From Okapia johnstoni (lineage: Eukaryota > Chordata > Mammalia > Artiodactyla > Giraffidae): DNA of 64,000 nt. The DNA is taken from contig CM044309.1 of the NCBI GenBank assembly GCA_024291935.2, forward strand, positions 95,629,628-95,693,627, written 5' to 3'. Position numbers and translations under genes: made by a program. The notes below the pieces were generated by a model. It was not told where the DNA came from, did not search any database, and was given only the letters and a program-made list of their open reading frames with translations. The number at the start of each line of letters is the position of its first letter. Position 1 is the stretch's first letter. Shown one piece after another: positions 43,146-54,470 of this stretch.

Positions 43146-43800
43146 TGAGAAGGAAAAGTATGATCCACAGAACCACCAGGTCTGTTTGGGGAGCCCCTAG
43201 GCTCTGTGAGGACCTGGCAGCAGAAACCCTAGGGAGGAGGGGGTGCTGCTGTGTTTGGAAGGATATTGTCATTTCTTGCAAGGTTTTGAATTGTATTCAG
43301 ATCTTGGGGAAGCTGGGGAAGGATGTTAGCCAGGGCCATGATTATAGGATTAGGTTGCATTTTCAAGCGGTCACTCCAACACCAGGGAGGTGAATGGATG
43401 GGTGGATACAGAGCCAGACTGTAATTCAATTCAGAGATGAAAGTTGTTGATGCTCAGAACTTAGACAGCAAGGATGGAGCAGAGGAAACAACTTCGAGAA
43501 ATATTTGGATGGAAGGACTGATACTATGTAATGGGGAGCATGGGGGGCTGTGTTAGGGTGATGAAGACAACTTCCAGGTTCCTGGCTTGTATTTCTTTAT
43601 AGATTATGACTTTCAAGAAACAGCAGGTAAAAATCAGATTTAGAGAGAAGTACTATGAAATGAGACTTAGGTATGTTAAATGCATGTGAGGCACCCTTGA
43701 GGAATTGTCCAGTGGAGGCTTAAAGTAGAATAGGCTCAGGAGACACAGAGATTTAGGAGATGTGGGTGTGGATGCTGAAGGTGTGGGTGGGCGGTCCAAG
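43146..43800 (-). mobile_element. Probable LINE2 relic, reverse strand
   Basis: 43555-43800 resembles the antisense L2 ORF2 end: GATGAAGACAACTTCCAGGT, TTCCTGGCTTG, CATGTGAGGCACCCTTGAGG, GTCCAGTGGAGGC. The left part (43146-43450) is unassigned. Diverged. Confidence 0.45.
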
Positions 43801-44233
43801 CAGCAGCCATTCCCACAGGCTCAGCCTAAGCCCATTGTCTGCTGTAAAGAAATTTCAGTCTACAGGGATGCCAGTCCTTCTGCCTGTTTTGCCCAAATTA
43901 TACAACTGCTTAGAACATGCTAACTTGGGCTATAGATACAAGTTTTATATGCCCCGAAAGATAGCCACTCAAGCATTTTTTAATTTCAGTAGTTTTTCTT
44001 AGGGGCCTGCAGAGAAACTTATGACCAGAAATGTGAATCCTGCCCCATGAGCTCCTTGCAGCACTAGGGCAATGTTTTCACATAGTAGGCACACAGAACT
44101 CACAGTAGGTGTGCTTCTTCAGCCATTCATCATGGGCTGCAGCACTCGCAGGCACATCAGCCACTGGTATGGAAGCAAAGGACATAATAAATTTTCATGG
44201 TTTAGTGTTAAATAAAATTAAAGGTGAAACCCA
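43801..44233. other. Unique sequence, nothing recognised
   Basis: No repeat or exon recognised. Confidence 0.45.
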
Positions 44234-44610
44234 GTATGTTAGTCAGGCTTCTCCAGAGAAACAGAACCAACAGGATTGGGCAGGGGGTGTATGTATGAAA
44301 TAGAGATCAGTTGTTGGCAAGTCACAATCTGCAGGCAAGAGACCTAGGGAAGAGTTGTAGTTTAATTCTAAAGGCAGTTGGTTGGCAGAAGCCCCCCTTC
44401 CTCAGGGAACCTGAGTCTAATTTCTCAAGGCCTTCAACTGATTGGATGAGGCCCAACCACATTATAGAGGGCAGTCTGCTTTACTCAGTCTTTTCATTTA
44501 AATGTCAATCCCATCCCCCCAAAATACCTTCACAGAAATTTCTAGAATAGTGTTTGACCAAACATCTGGGAGCCATGGCTGATCCAAGTTGACATACACA
44601 ATTAACTACC
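44234..44610 (-). mobile_element. ERVL-type solo LTR (MLT2-like)
   Basis: Antisense LTR: TTAGTCAGGCTTCTCCAGAG, AACAGAACCAACAGGATTGG at the left, AACTGATTGGATGAGGCCCA, CAGTCTGCTTTACTCAGTC and CAAGTTGACATACACAATTAA at the right. No internal viral genes remain. Family name inferred from memory. Confidence 0.62.
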
Positions 44611-44904
44611 ACACTCAGTAGGCTGCCCTTATTTGTGCCATTAGCCTGCTCCAGAGAAGCTCTGAAGGACTGCAGATCTATAAAAGACAGTTTGATCATC
44701 TAGAGCTTGTATGTAAAGTGCCCAAAACATCCATAGTTTTGAGGGCTTTAAAGAACCAGAGGCCTTTATTACTTACATAACATTCAGGAGCTTTGCGGTC
44801 ACGTTAGAGATATTTAAGCACCATGGTTTCCTTGTTTGGTTTTGTAGTTTGCATTGCCTTTCAAAAGGGACGTGCATACCCTCACACTCAGAAATCAACA
44901 TATC

Positions 44905-45020
44905 ATCGTTTATTTCCCATTTACAGATGAGGAAACTGAGGCCCCAGTATTAGGTTTCATACCAGGTTTCTGGCCATTAAATGACTGGGTTGAACCTAGG
45001 TCTTCTCATTTTAAATGAAG
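44905..45020 (-). mobile_element. MIR SINE
   Basis: CCCATTTACAGATGAGGAAACTGAGG is the canonical antisense MIR core, here followed by GGGTTGAACCTAGGTCTTC. Confidence 0.85.
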
Positions 45021-46379
45021 CCTGCCTTCCCTCTCCCTAACCCCTTGTTCCATAACATTTTATTTCTAAAGGAGGAGGGAGGGAGTGTGAGAGAGTATGA
45101 ATGAGCATGAGAATGAATATTTACAGAACTCCTACCTGAATGTGGGATAGGAGAAATAAAAAATTTTACCAGATTATGGGCTTGCCTTGATCCCTTCTGG
45201 GGTTGTGGCTATTTCACGTCAGAGGAATTTAGGTTTGCCGTCCATTCCTTTCCAGTTCGGCATTATGGATGACTATATTTATGGACAAATAAATATGGAA
45301 ACGCTAAAGAAACCACCTCCTTCACTCTCTGGGTCACCCTCCTCCTACCCCATAGCATTTAAGAGTGTTTTCACATTCATCGCGTCTGCCAGGTTTGAAT
45401 CCCAGGTTATGCCTCCTTCCACTTTGTTTGGTTAGTTAGCTAATGTGTTTTGCATTCAACCAAGGAAATTCAAAATACTGTCTCCAAGAGAGCCAGCTAA
45501 GGGGGAAGTGCTGTCCAACTTGAGAGAGTTCTTTGAGTGACGATTGAGCAAACCACCCACTAATTTTAGGCTGGGAAAGGATGGGGCACAAACCAAGTTT
45601 TCAGTAGAAAATAATGTCCTGCTAAGACATCCTGTGACCCTTGGAAGTATCTTCTGGCTCTCCAGCTCTTGGCCATTCGGAAGGTTCATATCCCTACTCA
45701 TTATTGGATTAAGTGTGGTGAAGACTTTAGTTTTGAAAAGGTAACTTTCTACATTAGATCATCAGATCTCAAAGGTCATGAAAGTGAAACTTGTCCTTCT
45801 TTCCGATGACTAATGTAGGTGGGAAGCAGTTGTCCTCAGGCACGCGTAAGTGGATGAGCTGAGCGTAGCACACAGGGCTACAGAATTTTTGTGTTACCAT
45901 TTTCAAGCTTATATAGCAGATAATGATTGTAGTACAAAATGTGTGTTTATTGGCTGTACTTATATACATACTGTAACTTTTCACAAAATTTCATTGTGAA
46001 CATCATCTGCCTTGGTTTCATTTGGTCTTGCACAACAAAATTGCGTGTGGCTTTGTTAGTCCCGATTCTGGCATCTTTTGGAGCTAAAAACAAGCCATTA
46101 AAAATAAAACATATGTTTTCCAGGGATGGATTTCCCAGAGACAATATAAAAGCATAATGTATCTTTGCATGGAGTAGAGAGACAATATTTAATAGTTTAT
46201 AGTTGAACTTCTTAGATTATGGATTTTCGTGACAAAGTTGTGCAGTACTTGTCTTATAAAATAGGTGGAAACAAAGGTAACATTCATCTAAAGACCCCTG
46301 GACTGCATATTTTTAGCAATTACCGTTTTCAGTCAGTTGCTCTGAGTCAGGGGACTGATTCTAGCCCACTGTGTTACCT
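45021..46379. other. Unique sequence, nothing recognised
   Basis: No repeat family or exon recognised over 1.36 kb. A short GGGAGGGA purine patch lies near 45072. Confidence 0.5.
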
Positions 46380-46530
46380 TCATCTGCTAATATTATTTAA
46401 TCCTCTTAACCTGCAAAATCACTGTTAGGATTCTCATTTTATAGATGTAGTTTCAGGGAAGTTAGAGTCTCTCTCCAAGGTCTTGCCGCTGGTCAAGTAA
46501 AGTTCTTCTGGTCTGAAGCCCAGGCTTTTT
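46380..46530 (-). mobile_element. MIR SINE
   Basis: TTTAATCCTCTTAACCTGCAAAATC, GGATTCTCATTTTATAGATG and TGGTCTGAAGCCCAGGCTTT read as antisense MIR. Confidence 0.7.
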
Positions 46531-46794
46531 CTAGCCTTCAGCTTCGCCTGATTACAATGTTCAGTTTGATGTCATTAAGTTCTATGACCGTTTATGACCC
46601 ATATTTGATTTTTAGTTCAGCAGAGCATTTGACTAGGGGGTAAGTCAGAGCCAATGGAAATTTGGCTTGTTGACTCCTATGGTTGCTATATGCTAACTTT
46701 AATAATGAAATACTAAAAATCCCTGTGTTTGCATTGTTGATAGCAATCAATATGTTTCAATTAAGAAAAAAAGAAGTATATTGTCAAGGTATTA

Positions 46795-46935
46795 AGATAT
46801 TTAATTCAAGAAGCATTTGTAGAGCACCAGTATTTGCTAGGTGCTGTGTGATTGATTTTTTTCATGCACTGTATCTGATATGATTTATACAACATTCCAG
46901 TAGTTCTTAATTATTGCTTGTTTACAAATAAGGAA
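46795..46935 (-). mobile_element. L2/MIR-type relic
   Basis: GCATTTGTAGAGCACCAGTA, TTTGCTAGGTGCTGTGTGAT and TGTTTACAAATAAGG match the antisense tail and core pattern. Confidence 0.55.
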
Positions 46936-46937
46936 GT

Positions 46938-47297
46938 AGTAGTAGTTCAGTTGCTCAGTTGTGTCTGACTCTTTGTGACCCCATGGACTGCAGCACTCCA
47001 GGCTTCCCTGTCCATCACCAACTCCCAAAGCTTGCTCAAACTCATGTCCATCGAGTCAGTGATGCCATCAACCATCTCATCCTCTGTCGTCCCCTTCTCC
47101 TCCTGCCTTCAGTCTTTCCTAGTGTCAGAGTCTTTTCCAATGAATCAGTTCTTCACATCAGGTGGCCAAAGTATTGGAGCTTCAGCTTCAGCATCAGTCC
47201 TTCCAATGAATATTCACGGCTGATTTCCTTGAGGATTGACTGGTTTGATATCCTTTCAGTCCAAGGAACTCTCAGGAGTCTTTTCCAACCTAGCTTC
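46938..47297 (-). mobile_element. BovB 3' end fragment
   Basis: Antisense, from a (GTA)n tail and GTTCAGTTGCTCAGTTGTGT to GGAGTCTTTTCCAACC. Covers the 3' UTR and part of the C-terminal domain. No TSD found. Confidence 0.94.
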
Positions 47298-47323
47298 AAA
47301 AAGAATAATACTTGGGGAAGGAT

Positions 47324-47531
47324 GCTGTGCTTAGTCGCTCAGTGGTGTCCAATTCTTTGGGACCCCATGGACTGTAGCCCGCCAGGCACCTCTGTCCATG
47401 GGGAGTCTCCAGGCAATAATACTGGAGTGGGTCTCCATGCCCTCCTCCAGGGGATCCTCTCAACCCAGGGGTCAATCCTAGGTCTCCTGCATTGCAGGAG
47501 GATTCTTTACCAGCTGAGCTACCAGGGAAGC
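47324..47531 (-). mobile_element. Bov-tA SINE
   Basis: Antisense: GCTTAGTCGCTCAGTGGTGT, CCAGGCAATAATACTGGAGT, GAGCTACCAGGGAAGC. It lies 26 bp after a BovB fragment. No TSD recognised. Confidence 0.94.
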
Positions 47532-47533
47532 AT

Positions 47534-48812
47534 ACACACCTAGTAAGTAGAGCTGAGGGCTGCACTGGGATCTTCTGACCTCATGTCCATCACTCTTGGT
47601 CCTGTGTTAATATGAACAGTTTACAACATGCTCTGTTGCTACTGTGGTCACCATGCCATCTCTCAACCCACCATCAGCCCAACCCATCCCTTGTCATTTG
47701 CATCCCTCCTTTGTGAATTTCAGATAATTTAGGCATCAACCCAGGAAGCATTTCCTGAGTTGTAACTAGAATTGTCGATGGGAAATCATGCATCTAAAGA
47801 AAGTACTGTATTATGCAGCCATTAGCGGCTTGTGGAGGGACCTCCGCTCTTCAGAATTCATTTTGCAGAAAGCAGTGGAGTTAGCTCTCAAGCATTTCTG
47901 AGAAATAAAGACAAGCGATGGATACAGTGTAGTTCAAATCAGGACAACTCATTACATGTGCTGTGGGTATTTAAGGAGGCCTGAGGGAATTGAACATAGT
48001 AACTGTGCCGCTCTATCAGAAGGGTTTCACTGACACTTGTTTTGTTTTGCCCGAGCCCATAATTGCAGAAATATTCTCCCATGGTGATTAGTTCCCAATT
48101 TAAAATGGACTGTTTCATTAAAGGTAACTCCATAATGAGACCAGTGAGAACCCAAGCTGTGTGCTTTAATGATAGTAATTCCCTCCTCACTTGCTGCTTG
48201 ACCAAGTGCACAGAGAAGATGGAAAGCAAAGCCTTCCCCTCAAGTCCTGCTTGAATCACAAGAAAAGAGAAGGTCGAATTACATTGCGTTTAAGGTCCCT
48301 TCCAGTGTTAGCATGCAGCGATTCTTTGGAATACTCACCAAATGGAAGTTCAAAAATTGATTCTGCTTTCACACCATGAGGGAAGAATGCCCACAATTGA
48401 ATACAAGATTAGAAGCTGCAGAGAGGAAATAGTTGTCTTGAGTGAGTTCTGTTTATTGGAAATCAGCCTTGTACTACTGGACAGGAAATTAAGTTCTTGT
48501 CTGGGTCATTCATCATTGTGACGATTTGAAAATTGGCAGTGGCGGGAGGAGGTGGCTGTATTTGAAGAGGAAGCAAGGAGTGGGCAGAAAGAGCGACCCT
48601 AAAAGCTCTGCTGTCCCAGGGTGCACTAGCTGGCAAAGACAGGGTGATGCCAACCACCCCCCTCAGGTACGCGTGTCTCCACTATTTCTGCCGAGTCTCC
48701 TGGTTGTTCCCACACATCTCCTGCCCCAAACTGTTTCCCATTTCTACCAAGAGGCGAGAAAGAGAAATAATTCTAGGATTTTCACGGAAGAAAGGCAGAG
48801 AAGTGATCATGT
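47534..48812. other. Unique sequence with a short MIR-like tail
   Basis: AAGGTCCCTTCCAGTGTTAG at 48291-48310 resembles the sense end of an MIR. The rest is unrecognised. Confidence 0.45.
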
Positions 48813-48823
48813 AATGGGGGTCA

Positions 48824-49034
48824 CGTGAAAAGTAAAGTATTAGTTGCTCAGTCGTGTCTGACTCTGCAACCCCACGGAGCCCGCCAGGCTCCTCTGTCCG
48901 TGGAATTCTCCAGGCAAGAATACTGGAGTGGGGAGCCATTCCCTTCTCCAGGGGATCTTCCCGCCCCAGGGATGGAACCTAGGTCTCCTACATTGCAGGC
49001 AGATTCTTTACTGTCTGAGCCACCAGGGAAGCCC
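48824..49034 (-). mobile_element. Bov-tA SINE
   Basis: Antisense with a small deletion in GACTC…TGCAACCCCACGGAGCC. A perfect 11-bp TSD (AATGGGGGTCA) at 48813-48823 and 49035-49045 bounds it, including a tail of about 18 bp. Confidence 0.96.
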
Positions 49035-49045
49035 AATGGGGGTCA

Positions 49046-50189
49046 TATTTCCCTCTCTAGCTGAAGAGGGATGTTTTAAGGGAGGAAGTCAAGATTGGGA
49101 TATCTTTAGTTCTTTTCAAAGTTACATTGATAAGAGACAAAAAGAAAAAACAAAACCCACAGCAAAAAATATGAGTAATAGGTTATGCCACGTCAGGACA
49201 ACTTGTGTCCTTCAAAACAACTCCATCTTTTACTGTCTCTCTCTTCCCAAGTGGAACTCCACTCAGGAAACTGTTGGAAAGCCACAGAAAGCTGGAGCTT
49301 TCCTCTTGGGTTTGAAAAGGATAGAAACCATCCTTACTTTCCTTTTCCACCCCCCCCCACCCGCCCCCAGTATGTAACTGAGTGTTTGCACTTTTCTATT
49401 TATTTTTCCTTTAAGGTGAGAGGTTTTGGTAAATAAAACTTGGCAGCAGGTTTTATTTCCACAAAAATTACAATTGTGACATCTCAGGGTGTCATCTGTC
49501 TGCAAGCTGTTCCCAGTGGAGTCTAAATATACCACTGGGCTTTCTCATCATTCCTCGGAACTGCCTCGGAAATCTGCACCCCTCGGGGTCTGACTGACTA
49601 AGCCTTCGACAACGCTGTCTCTTCTCTTACAGATTTTTCTGATGGGAAAGTGGCTAAATTAGGTTGGGAGTTGAAGCATTTGGCTCGGTTGCAGCTTGTG
49701 TGGGGCTTCGCTCTTTCTCTGTCTCCAGACACCTGCTCCTTTCTGGCTGTAATTTCACAATGTTCTTAACTGCTGGGTGTACAATATGGTCCTTAGCATC
49801 CTTGATGAATCCTGCCCTGAACCATCCTCCCGAGCACTGCGGGGGCGGGCCTGCATGGTGACAGTGCTCAGGCTCTGGTGGAGCAGAAATAGACTTTTGC
49901 CTTCTACCTGCAGATCACACTCCAGCCTGCATGCAGATAGGCAGCTTTTCTCTAAACTTGTCACAGCTTCTCCCCTACCCCACCCTGCTTGGTGAATACC
50001 TAGATATAATTTCCAAAATTAAAAAAAAAAAAAAATGAAGGCACCAGATGATGCATCATGTCAGAGCAGGAGGAGTACTTTGAGCACCTAATGATGAAAA
50101 GAATGAGATCTGTTGGCATGAAGCAGCCGCCTCTTCACAGGAAGTCACATAGACTTGCAGTATTTGGGGCTCTTTCGAATGAAAAAGAG
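49046..50189. other. Unique sequence
   Basis: A C-run lies at 49349-49366 and an A-run at 50021-50035. A splice-acceptor-like pyrimidine tract with CAG at 49632 was considered and rejected. No exon recognised. Confidence 0.45.
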
Positions 50190-50198
50190 TAGGCTAGG

Positions 50199-50418
50199 TT
50201 TGGGGCTTCCCAGGTGACTCAGCGGTAAAGAATCTGCTTTCCAATCCTGGAGACTCCCTGCATTGGAAGGTTCGATCCCTGGGTTGGGAAGATCCCCTGG
50301 AGGAGGACATGGCCACCCACTCCAGTATCCTTGCCTGGCGAATCCCACGGACAGAGGCGCATGGCGGGCTACAGTCCATAGGGTTTCAAAGATTCAGACA
50401 CAGCTGAGTATGCACACA
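50199..50418 (+). mobile_element. Bov-tA SINE
   Basis: Full-length, with a small internal duplication of the head (CCAATCCTGGAGACTCCCTG). A 9-bp TSD (TAGGCTAGG) lies at 50190-50198 and 50419-50427. Confidence 0.96.
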
Positions 50419-50489
50419 TAGGCTAGGGGTCCAGCTTGTTGATGTTTATCTCCCTAGCTCTAGAAGTAATATAAGTGACTCAGGAACTC

Positions 50490-51100
50490 TTGATGTTCTG
50501 ACTTGGAGAACTGGATCCCAACAGTGCCTGGAGAGATCTTGGTTTTCTCAGCCTGCACCCCCACCTCCTGAAACCTGACTCTTGAAGTCATGATGACTCA
50601 TCTCGGTCAGACCCCTGGTCTTCTCCATTTCTGCTCCTTGACTCTGTAACGTCAGACACCAGCAAGAACCACCCTTGAAACTCCCCTTCCCTCTCTCCAT
50701 GACAGTCCACTCTCCTGGCTTCACTTCATCTTCTCCATTCCTTCGGTTGTCTGTGGTTCATCCCTGCCGTGTGGGTCTCAGGACTCAGTGCCTGAGTCTT
50801 TCTCCCTCTCCCTACACCCCTCTCTCTCATTCTTTCTACTCCCCTCTGCACGTCTTCCTTTCCCCACAGAAAACCTAACCCTCCCACTTCCACTGCCACG
50901 TCCTGTAGGTGACTCTCTACTCTCGACCTCTCCTGTTCCAAAGCTCTGCTGCCGCTGAATACACTTCCACTTTCTTATTGTCTCAGCTTCAGCTTAACTA
51001 AGGAAAAGAACTTTTTTTTCTTTACCCCCTAAATCTTGCAGGGTCTAGTTTTGTCATTGGCATTTCAGTCCATGTCCTAGACCACCATGTTGGTCACCCA
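50490..51100 (+). mobile_element. Probable LINE2 ORF2 relic
   Basis: Pyrimidine-rich. It loosely follows L2 coding sequence: CACTCTCCTGGCTTCACTTC, CAGGACTCAGTGCCTGAGTC, CTCGACCTCTCCTGTTCC, CAGCTTCAGCTTAACTAAGG. Strongly diverged. Confidence 0.5.
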
Positions 51101-52209
51101 CACTCTTCCCCCTCTGTGCCGCTGTTCCCAGGGAGGAGCTCAGGCAGGCTTCCAGGAACACGAATGTATGAAGCACTGAGTGCCAAGCCTGGCGCAGACC
51201 TTTCTTCTGGGCTTATTCCCTGTAGTCCTCCCCGCTTCCTGTCAGGTGGTCGGTGGGAGGGATTGTGTGCTGTCTCCCCGGAGATGGGAACAGGCTTATC
51301 GCCCTTTCCATGCTCTCCAGACATCCCAGGACTGACTCTGTGCCCTTCGGAATAGGAAGAGGGGCCGGATTGTCTGTCCAGGCTGCCTGTGAAGGCAGCT
51401 CCCTTGGGGATTTCAGGACTGGAGTCGTCTGCCTTCCCTCCTCCTTTGCGCCCCCCGTTTTGGAGTTGCAGGACTTGGGTCTGGGATGCTTACTCTGTGC
51501 CAGGCACCTGTGGCCTGCCTGGGGGAGGAGAGTATGCATGGCTGGCATAGGGTTTGGCACTGAGTCTAAAAGAGGGAGAAAAAGGGAACCAGGAGGAGTT
51601 CAGTGTGCCTGCGGGTCACCTTGGCTCGGACGTGCTGGCCGCCAGCGCCCATTCATTCACGCAGTCTGTCCTGCACACCGCGAAGGTGGGTGGACTCTCA
51701 GCCCCAGCACTCACCTGTGACTGGGAGACATGCGCTGTGGACAGCTCACTCTCTAGTTCTTCCTTAGCTGGAACTGTGGTACGTGCTTCGAGAGTGTAGC
51801 AGGCACTCGTGGGTCAGGGCTGCTTCGCGGTGCTGTCTGCCGGCGAGGGGTCAGTGGCAGGTGGCCACCAGGCAGGGCGCACGCCCTGTGGGCTGGAGGG
51901 CAGCAGTGTGTCCAGGTCTGTCCTCGGCTCACCACCCAGCAGTAGGTGGAGCCCCGCCACCTGGCTTCCCACCTGTCACCAAGCCCATCGGGCTGGCCCT
52001 GCCACTGGTCATTCCCGCCTGCGGCACCTCCTGCGCTCGGGTGTCCTCACCACCTCTGTTTTGGTTCTCTGCACCCTTCCAGCTCCGTCCACATCCTCGA
52101 ATGACCCGAAGCCCAGCCCATGCTCAGGGTGTGTCCCAGTTTCACCTTGGTCCCAACACTGGCCCCGTGCTCGCTCTCCTCTGATAGGTTCTGCCCGTTC
52201 TGTAAGGAG
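51101..52209. other. GC-rich, CpG-dense unique block
   Basis: About 60% GC. By hand I count about 31 CpGs in 51601-52200, far above the rest of the window. The observed-to-expected ratio is roughly 0.55-0.6 overall and higher in 51600-51860. No exon or family recognised. The longest open frames (51253-51720 and 51809-52291, plus strand) have compositional-bias protein sequences with no domain. Confidence 0.5.
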
Positions 52210-52373
52210 TTGTGTTACAGGTTCTCGAACTCCATACAGGGCACTGGAAGTAGCAGAGTCTCAGTCTCCCGCCCCTGCCCCTGGACAATAAGAGTTGATG
52301 GTGGACCCGGCAGGCTGTGTTGTCACAGCCCTCAGGTGATTTCGATGTACACCGCTTTGGGAACCACTAGTGG
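52210..52373. mobile_element. MER5-type hAT-Charlie MITE relic
   Basis: CTCAGGTGATTTCGATGTAC followed by GGGAACCACTAGTGG is the right terminus of MER5A-like elements (…CAGGTGATTCTAATGTGCAGCC…GAGAACCACTG). The left part (GTTACAGGTTCTCGAACTCC) is a decayed complementary terminus. Confidence 0.55.
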
Positions 52374-52403
52374 TGTGTCTCCCTTAGAATTTAATGATGT
52401 GTT

Positions 52404-52539
52404 GGACTTTGCTGGTAGTCCAGTGGCTAAGACTCTGTGCTCCCATTGCAGGGGGCGTAAGTTCCATCCCTGGTTAGAGACTATCCTGCATGCCACATGG
52501 TGTGGCCAAAAAACCAAACATTTTTTAATTAAAAAATAA
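52404..52539 (+). mobile_element. CHR-type tRNA SINE
   Basis: GGACTTTGCTGGTAGTCCAG, GGCTAAGACTCTGTGCTCCC and TGCCACATGGTGTGGCC, with an A/T-rich tail. A perfect 18-bp TSD (AGAATTTAATGATGTGTT) at 52386-52403 and 52540-52557, the longest in the window, fixes the ends. Confidence 0.95.
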
Positions 52540-52717
52540 AGAATTTAATGATGTGTTATCTTATTTCTTATGAAATCTTCTTATTATGAAATATGTCTTA
52601 CTTTCTTATAAAATGTGTTAATAGTTTGTTTCCACAATGAAATTGTTAAGTCCATTATTTTGCCAACATTACATCTTTTTTACTCAGTGTTTTTAACAGG
52701 TTAGTATACATTGGGAT

Positions 52718-52932
52718 GAGCTTGCCTGGTGGCTCAGATGGTAAAGAATCTGCCTGCAATGCACGAGACCTGGGTTCAATCCCTGGGTTGGGAAGATCCC
52801 ATGGAGAAGGGCGTGGCAACCCACTCCAGTATTCTTGCCTGGAGAATCCCCATGGACAGAGGAGCCTGTCCGGCTGCAGTCCATGGGGAGGTCACAAAGA
52901 GTCGTACACAGCTGAGAGACTAAGCACAGCCC
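52718..52932 (+). mobile_element. Bov-tA SINE
   Basis: Full-length sense copy (GGTAAAGAATCTGCCTGCAA, GGTTGGGAAGATCCCATGGA). A perfect 12-bp TSD (ATACATTGGGAT) lies at 52706-52717 and 52933-52944. Confidence 0.97.
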
Positions 52933-52944
52933 ATACATTGGGAT

Positions 52945-53659
52945 ACATCCCTGGAATTGTCACCGATTTCCATATGAGTAGTAATTTCATCTTGGTCTGC
53001 TTAGGAAACCATGGTATAAAAAGAGCAATGGTAAATTCTTCACAGTCTCTGAAACCAGTTGATAAGTTCTTACTGGTATAGGGTACATAACACAGGGAAG
53101 GCTGTAACCCCAAAACCATTCTTTATGGGTTTATTAAATAAGTGTGGGAGAGAAATGTTTTTAAGATGACTAGGTTTTTGCTACTCACAAAATGAATTGT
53201 AATAGAATTGAAGGAAAGTACTTAGTTTGATGGAAATGATGAAATAGAAGGAGGGACAGATTTTTTGGTGAGTTAAAATACTTGACGAGGTTGGAAGGTA
53301 TTTCCCATTTACTTCAAAAGCTAGGGTCTGGTTATGTTGGCATATATCTCAGTGGGGGCCTGTGTGAATTTTGAAGAGAGTACTGGATGGCAGCAGTTGT
53401 TTCCAGAAAAAATATTTTAATGTGCTGATCAAAGTCAGTGCTTGACCTGTCAGACATTCAGAGTTTCCCCTTCTTTTCTTCTTTTTTTCCTTCCCTTCTT
53501 TCTTTTATTCTTTTCTTCCTGATGTGTTAAACAAGCATCAAGAAGTGATCGAGTTTTCTGTCTAGAAATAAAAATGTGGGGGAAGAGTGACTTTTATTCT
53601 GTTCCGGGCTGATGGTGGTTTACCTTCCCACCTTCGTGTATGCAACCATTTAAGTGTGT
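52945..53659. other. Unique sequence with a CTT-rich tract
   Basis: A pyrimidine-rich low-complexity tract lies at 53465-53519. Otherwise nothing recognised. Confidence 0.5.
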
Positions 53660-54470
53660 TTCTTATGCCTTTTTTCTTTGGATGCATTTTTACAAAAGTG
53701 CAATGATTTGTATGCAAGTATTTTAGATTTACATAAATTACGCTGTCTTAAGTCTCATATTTCTTTTTTATTTTTCCATTCGGCACTGTTCTAAGGATGC
53801 TCTGTGTTTTTAAAATTCATTTTTATTTTAGGGCTTTCCTGGTGGCTCAGCGGTAAAGAATTCACCTGCTACACAGGAGCTATGGGTTCGATCTCTAGGT
53901 CAGGAAGATACCCTGGGGAAAGAAATGGCAACCCACTCCAGTATTCTTGCCTGGGAAATCACTTGGACAGAGGAGCCTGGAGAGCTACAGTCTGCGGGGT
54001 CACAAAGAGTCAGACACGACTTAGCGACAACATTTTTATTTGACTATCTGTTCGTATGCTTTCCTGAGGATGGGCAGCAAAAGTCATGCATTCTCTTTAT
54101 GCTCCTGTCTGAACATTTCTTTGGGATATGAACCCTGGGATGAAATTGCTGGCCATGGAAATATGTAGAATTCATTTAACTACCTGGGGCCAGATTGCTG
54201 TCCAGAATGGCTGCCCCAACCTCATTCCCACCACAAGATTCCTTACCACATCAGTAACAAGCATGATGTGAAGTAATAGCTCTTCATTTCCATTTATTTG
54301 ACCATTCAGTTTCTTGTCACCTGCTTGCCAGTCTTTAGAAAAGCCTGCTTATTACTCAATTCTCTGTTCATTTTTCTGGCCCACCATTGTGTTTATGGTG
54401 ATGGTTTTTTTGGTCATACCCAGCATTTTATTGACTGATTCAGGTAATTTCTCTTTTCAGTTTTAGGCTT
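53660..54470 (-). mobile_element. Old L1 (L1M-type) 3' region, split by a SINE
   Basis: Antisense. 53760-53817 (TTTTTCCATTCGGCACTGTT) and 54120-54240 (GATGAAATTGCTGGCCATGG, GATTGCTGTCCAGAATGGCT, CCTCATTCCCACC) resemble the old L1 tail (…GAATTGCTGGGTCATA…CCAGAATGGCTGTACC…). Strongly diverged. Confidence 0.6.
53829..54030 (+). mobile_element. Bov-tA SINE inside the old L1
   Basis: Full-length (GGGCTTTCCTGGTGGCTCAG … GTCAGACACGACTTAGCGAC). A perfect 11-bp TSD (CATTTTTATTT) at 53818-53828 and 54031-54041. Confidence 0.97.

Noticed and set aside
43146..43440. CpG-poor purine-rich stretch as a gene fragment
   Set aside because: It reads better as diverged L2 or unassigned old sequence, with no consistent frame.
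49610..49770. Possible exon after TCTTCTCTTACAG at 49620-49632
   Set aside because: A good acceptor-like motif and about 45 open codons, but no donor, no recognisable protein and no partner exon.
51253..52291. Frames of about 155-160 codons in the GC-rich block
   Set aside because: GC-rich DNA has few stops. The peptides lack a domain, and no flanking splice or start context supports them.
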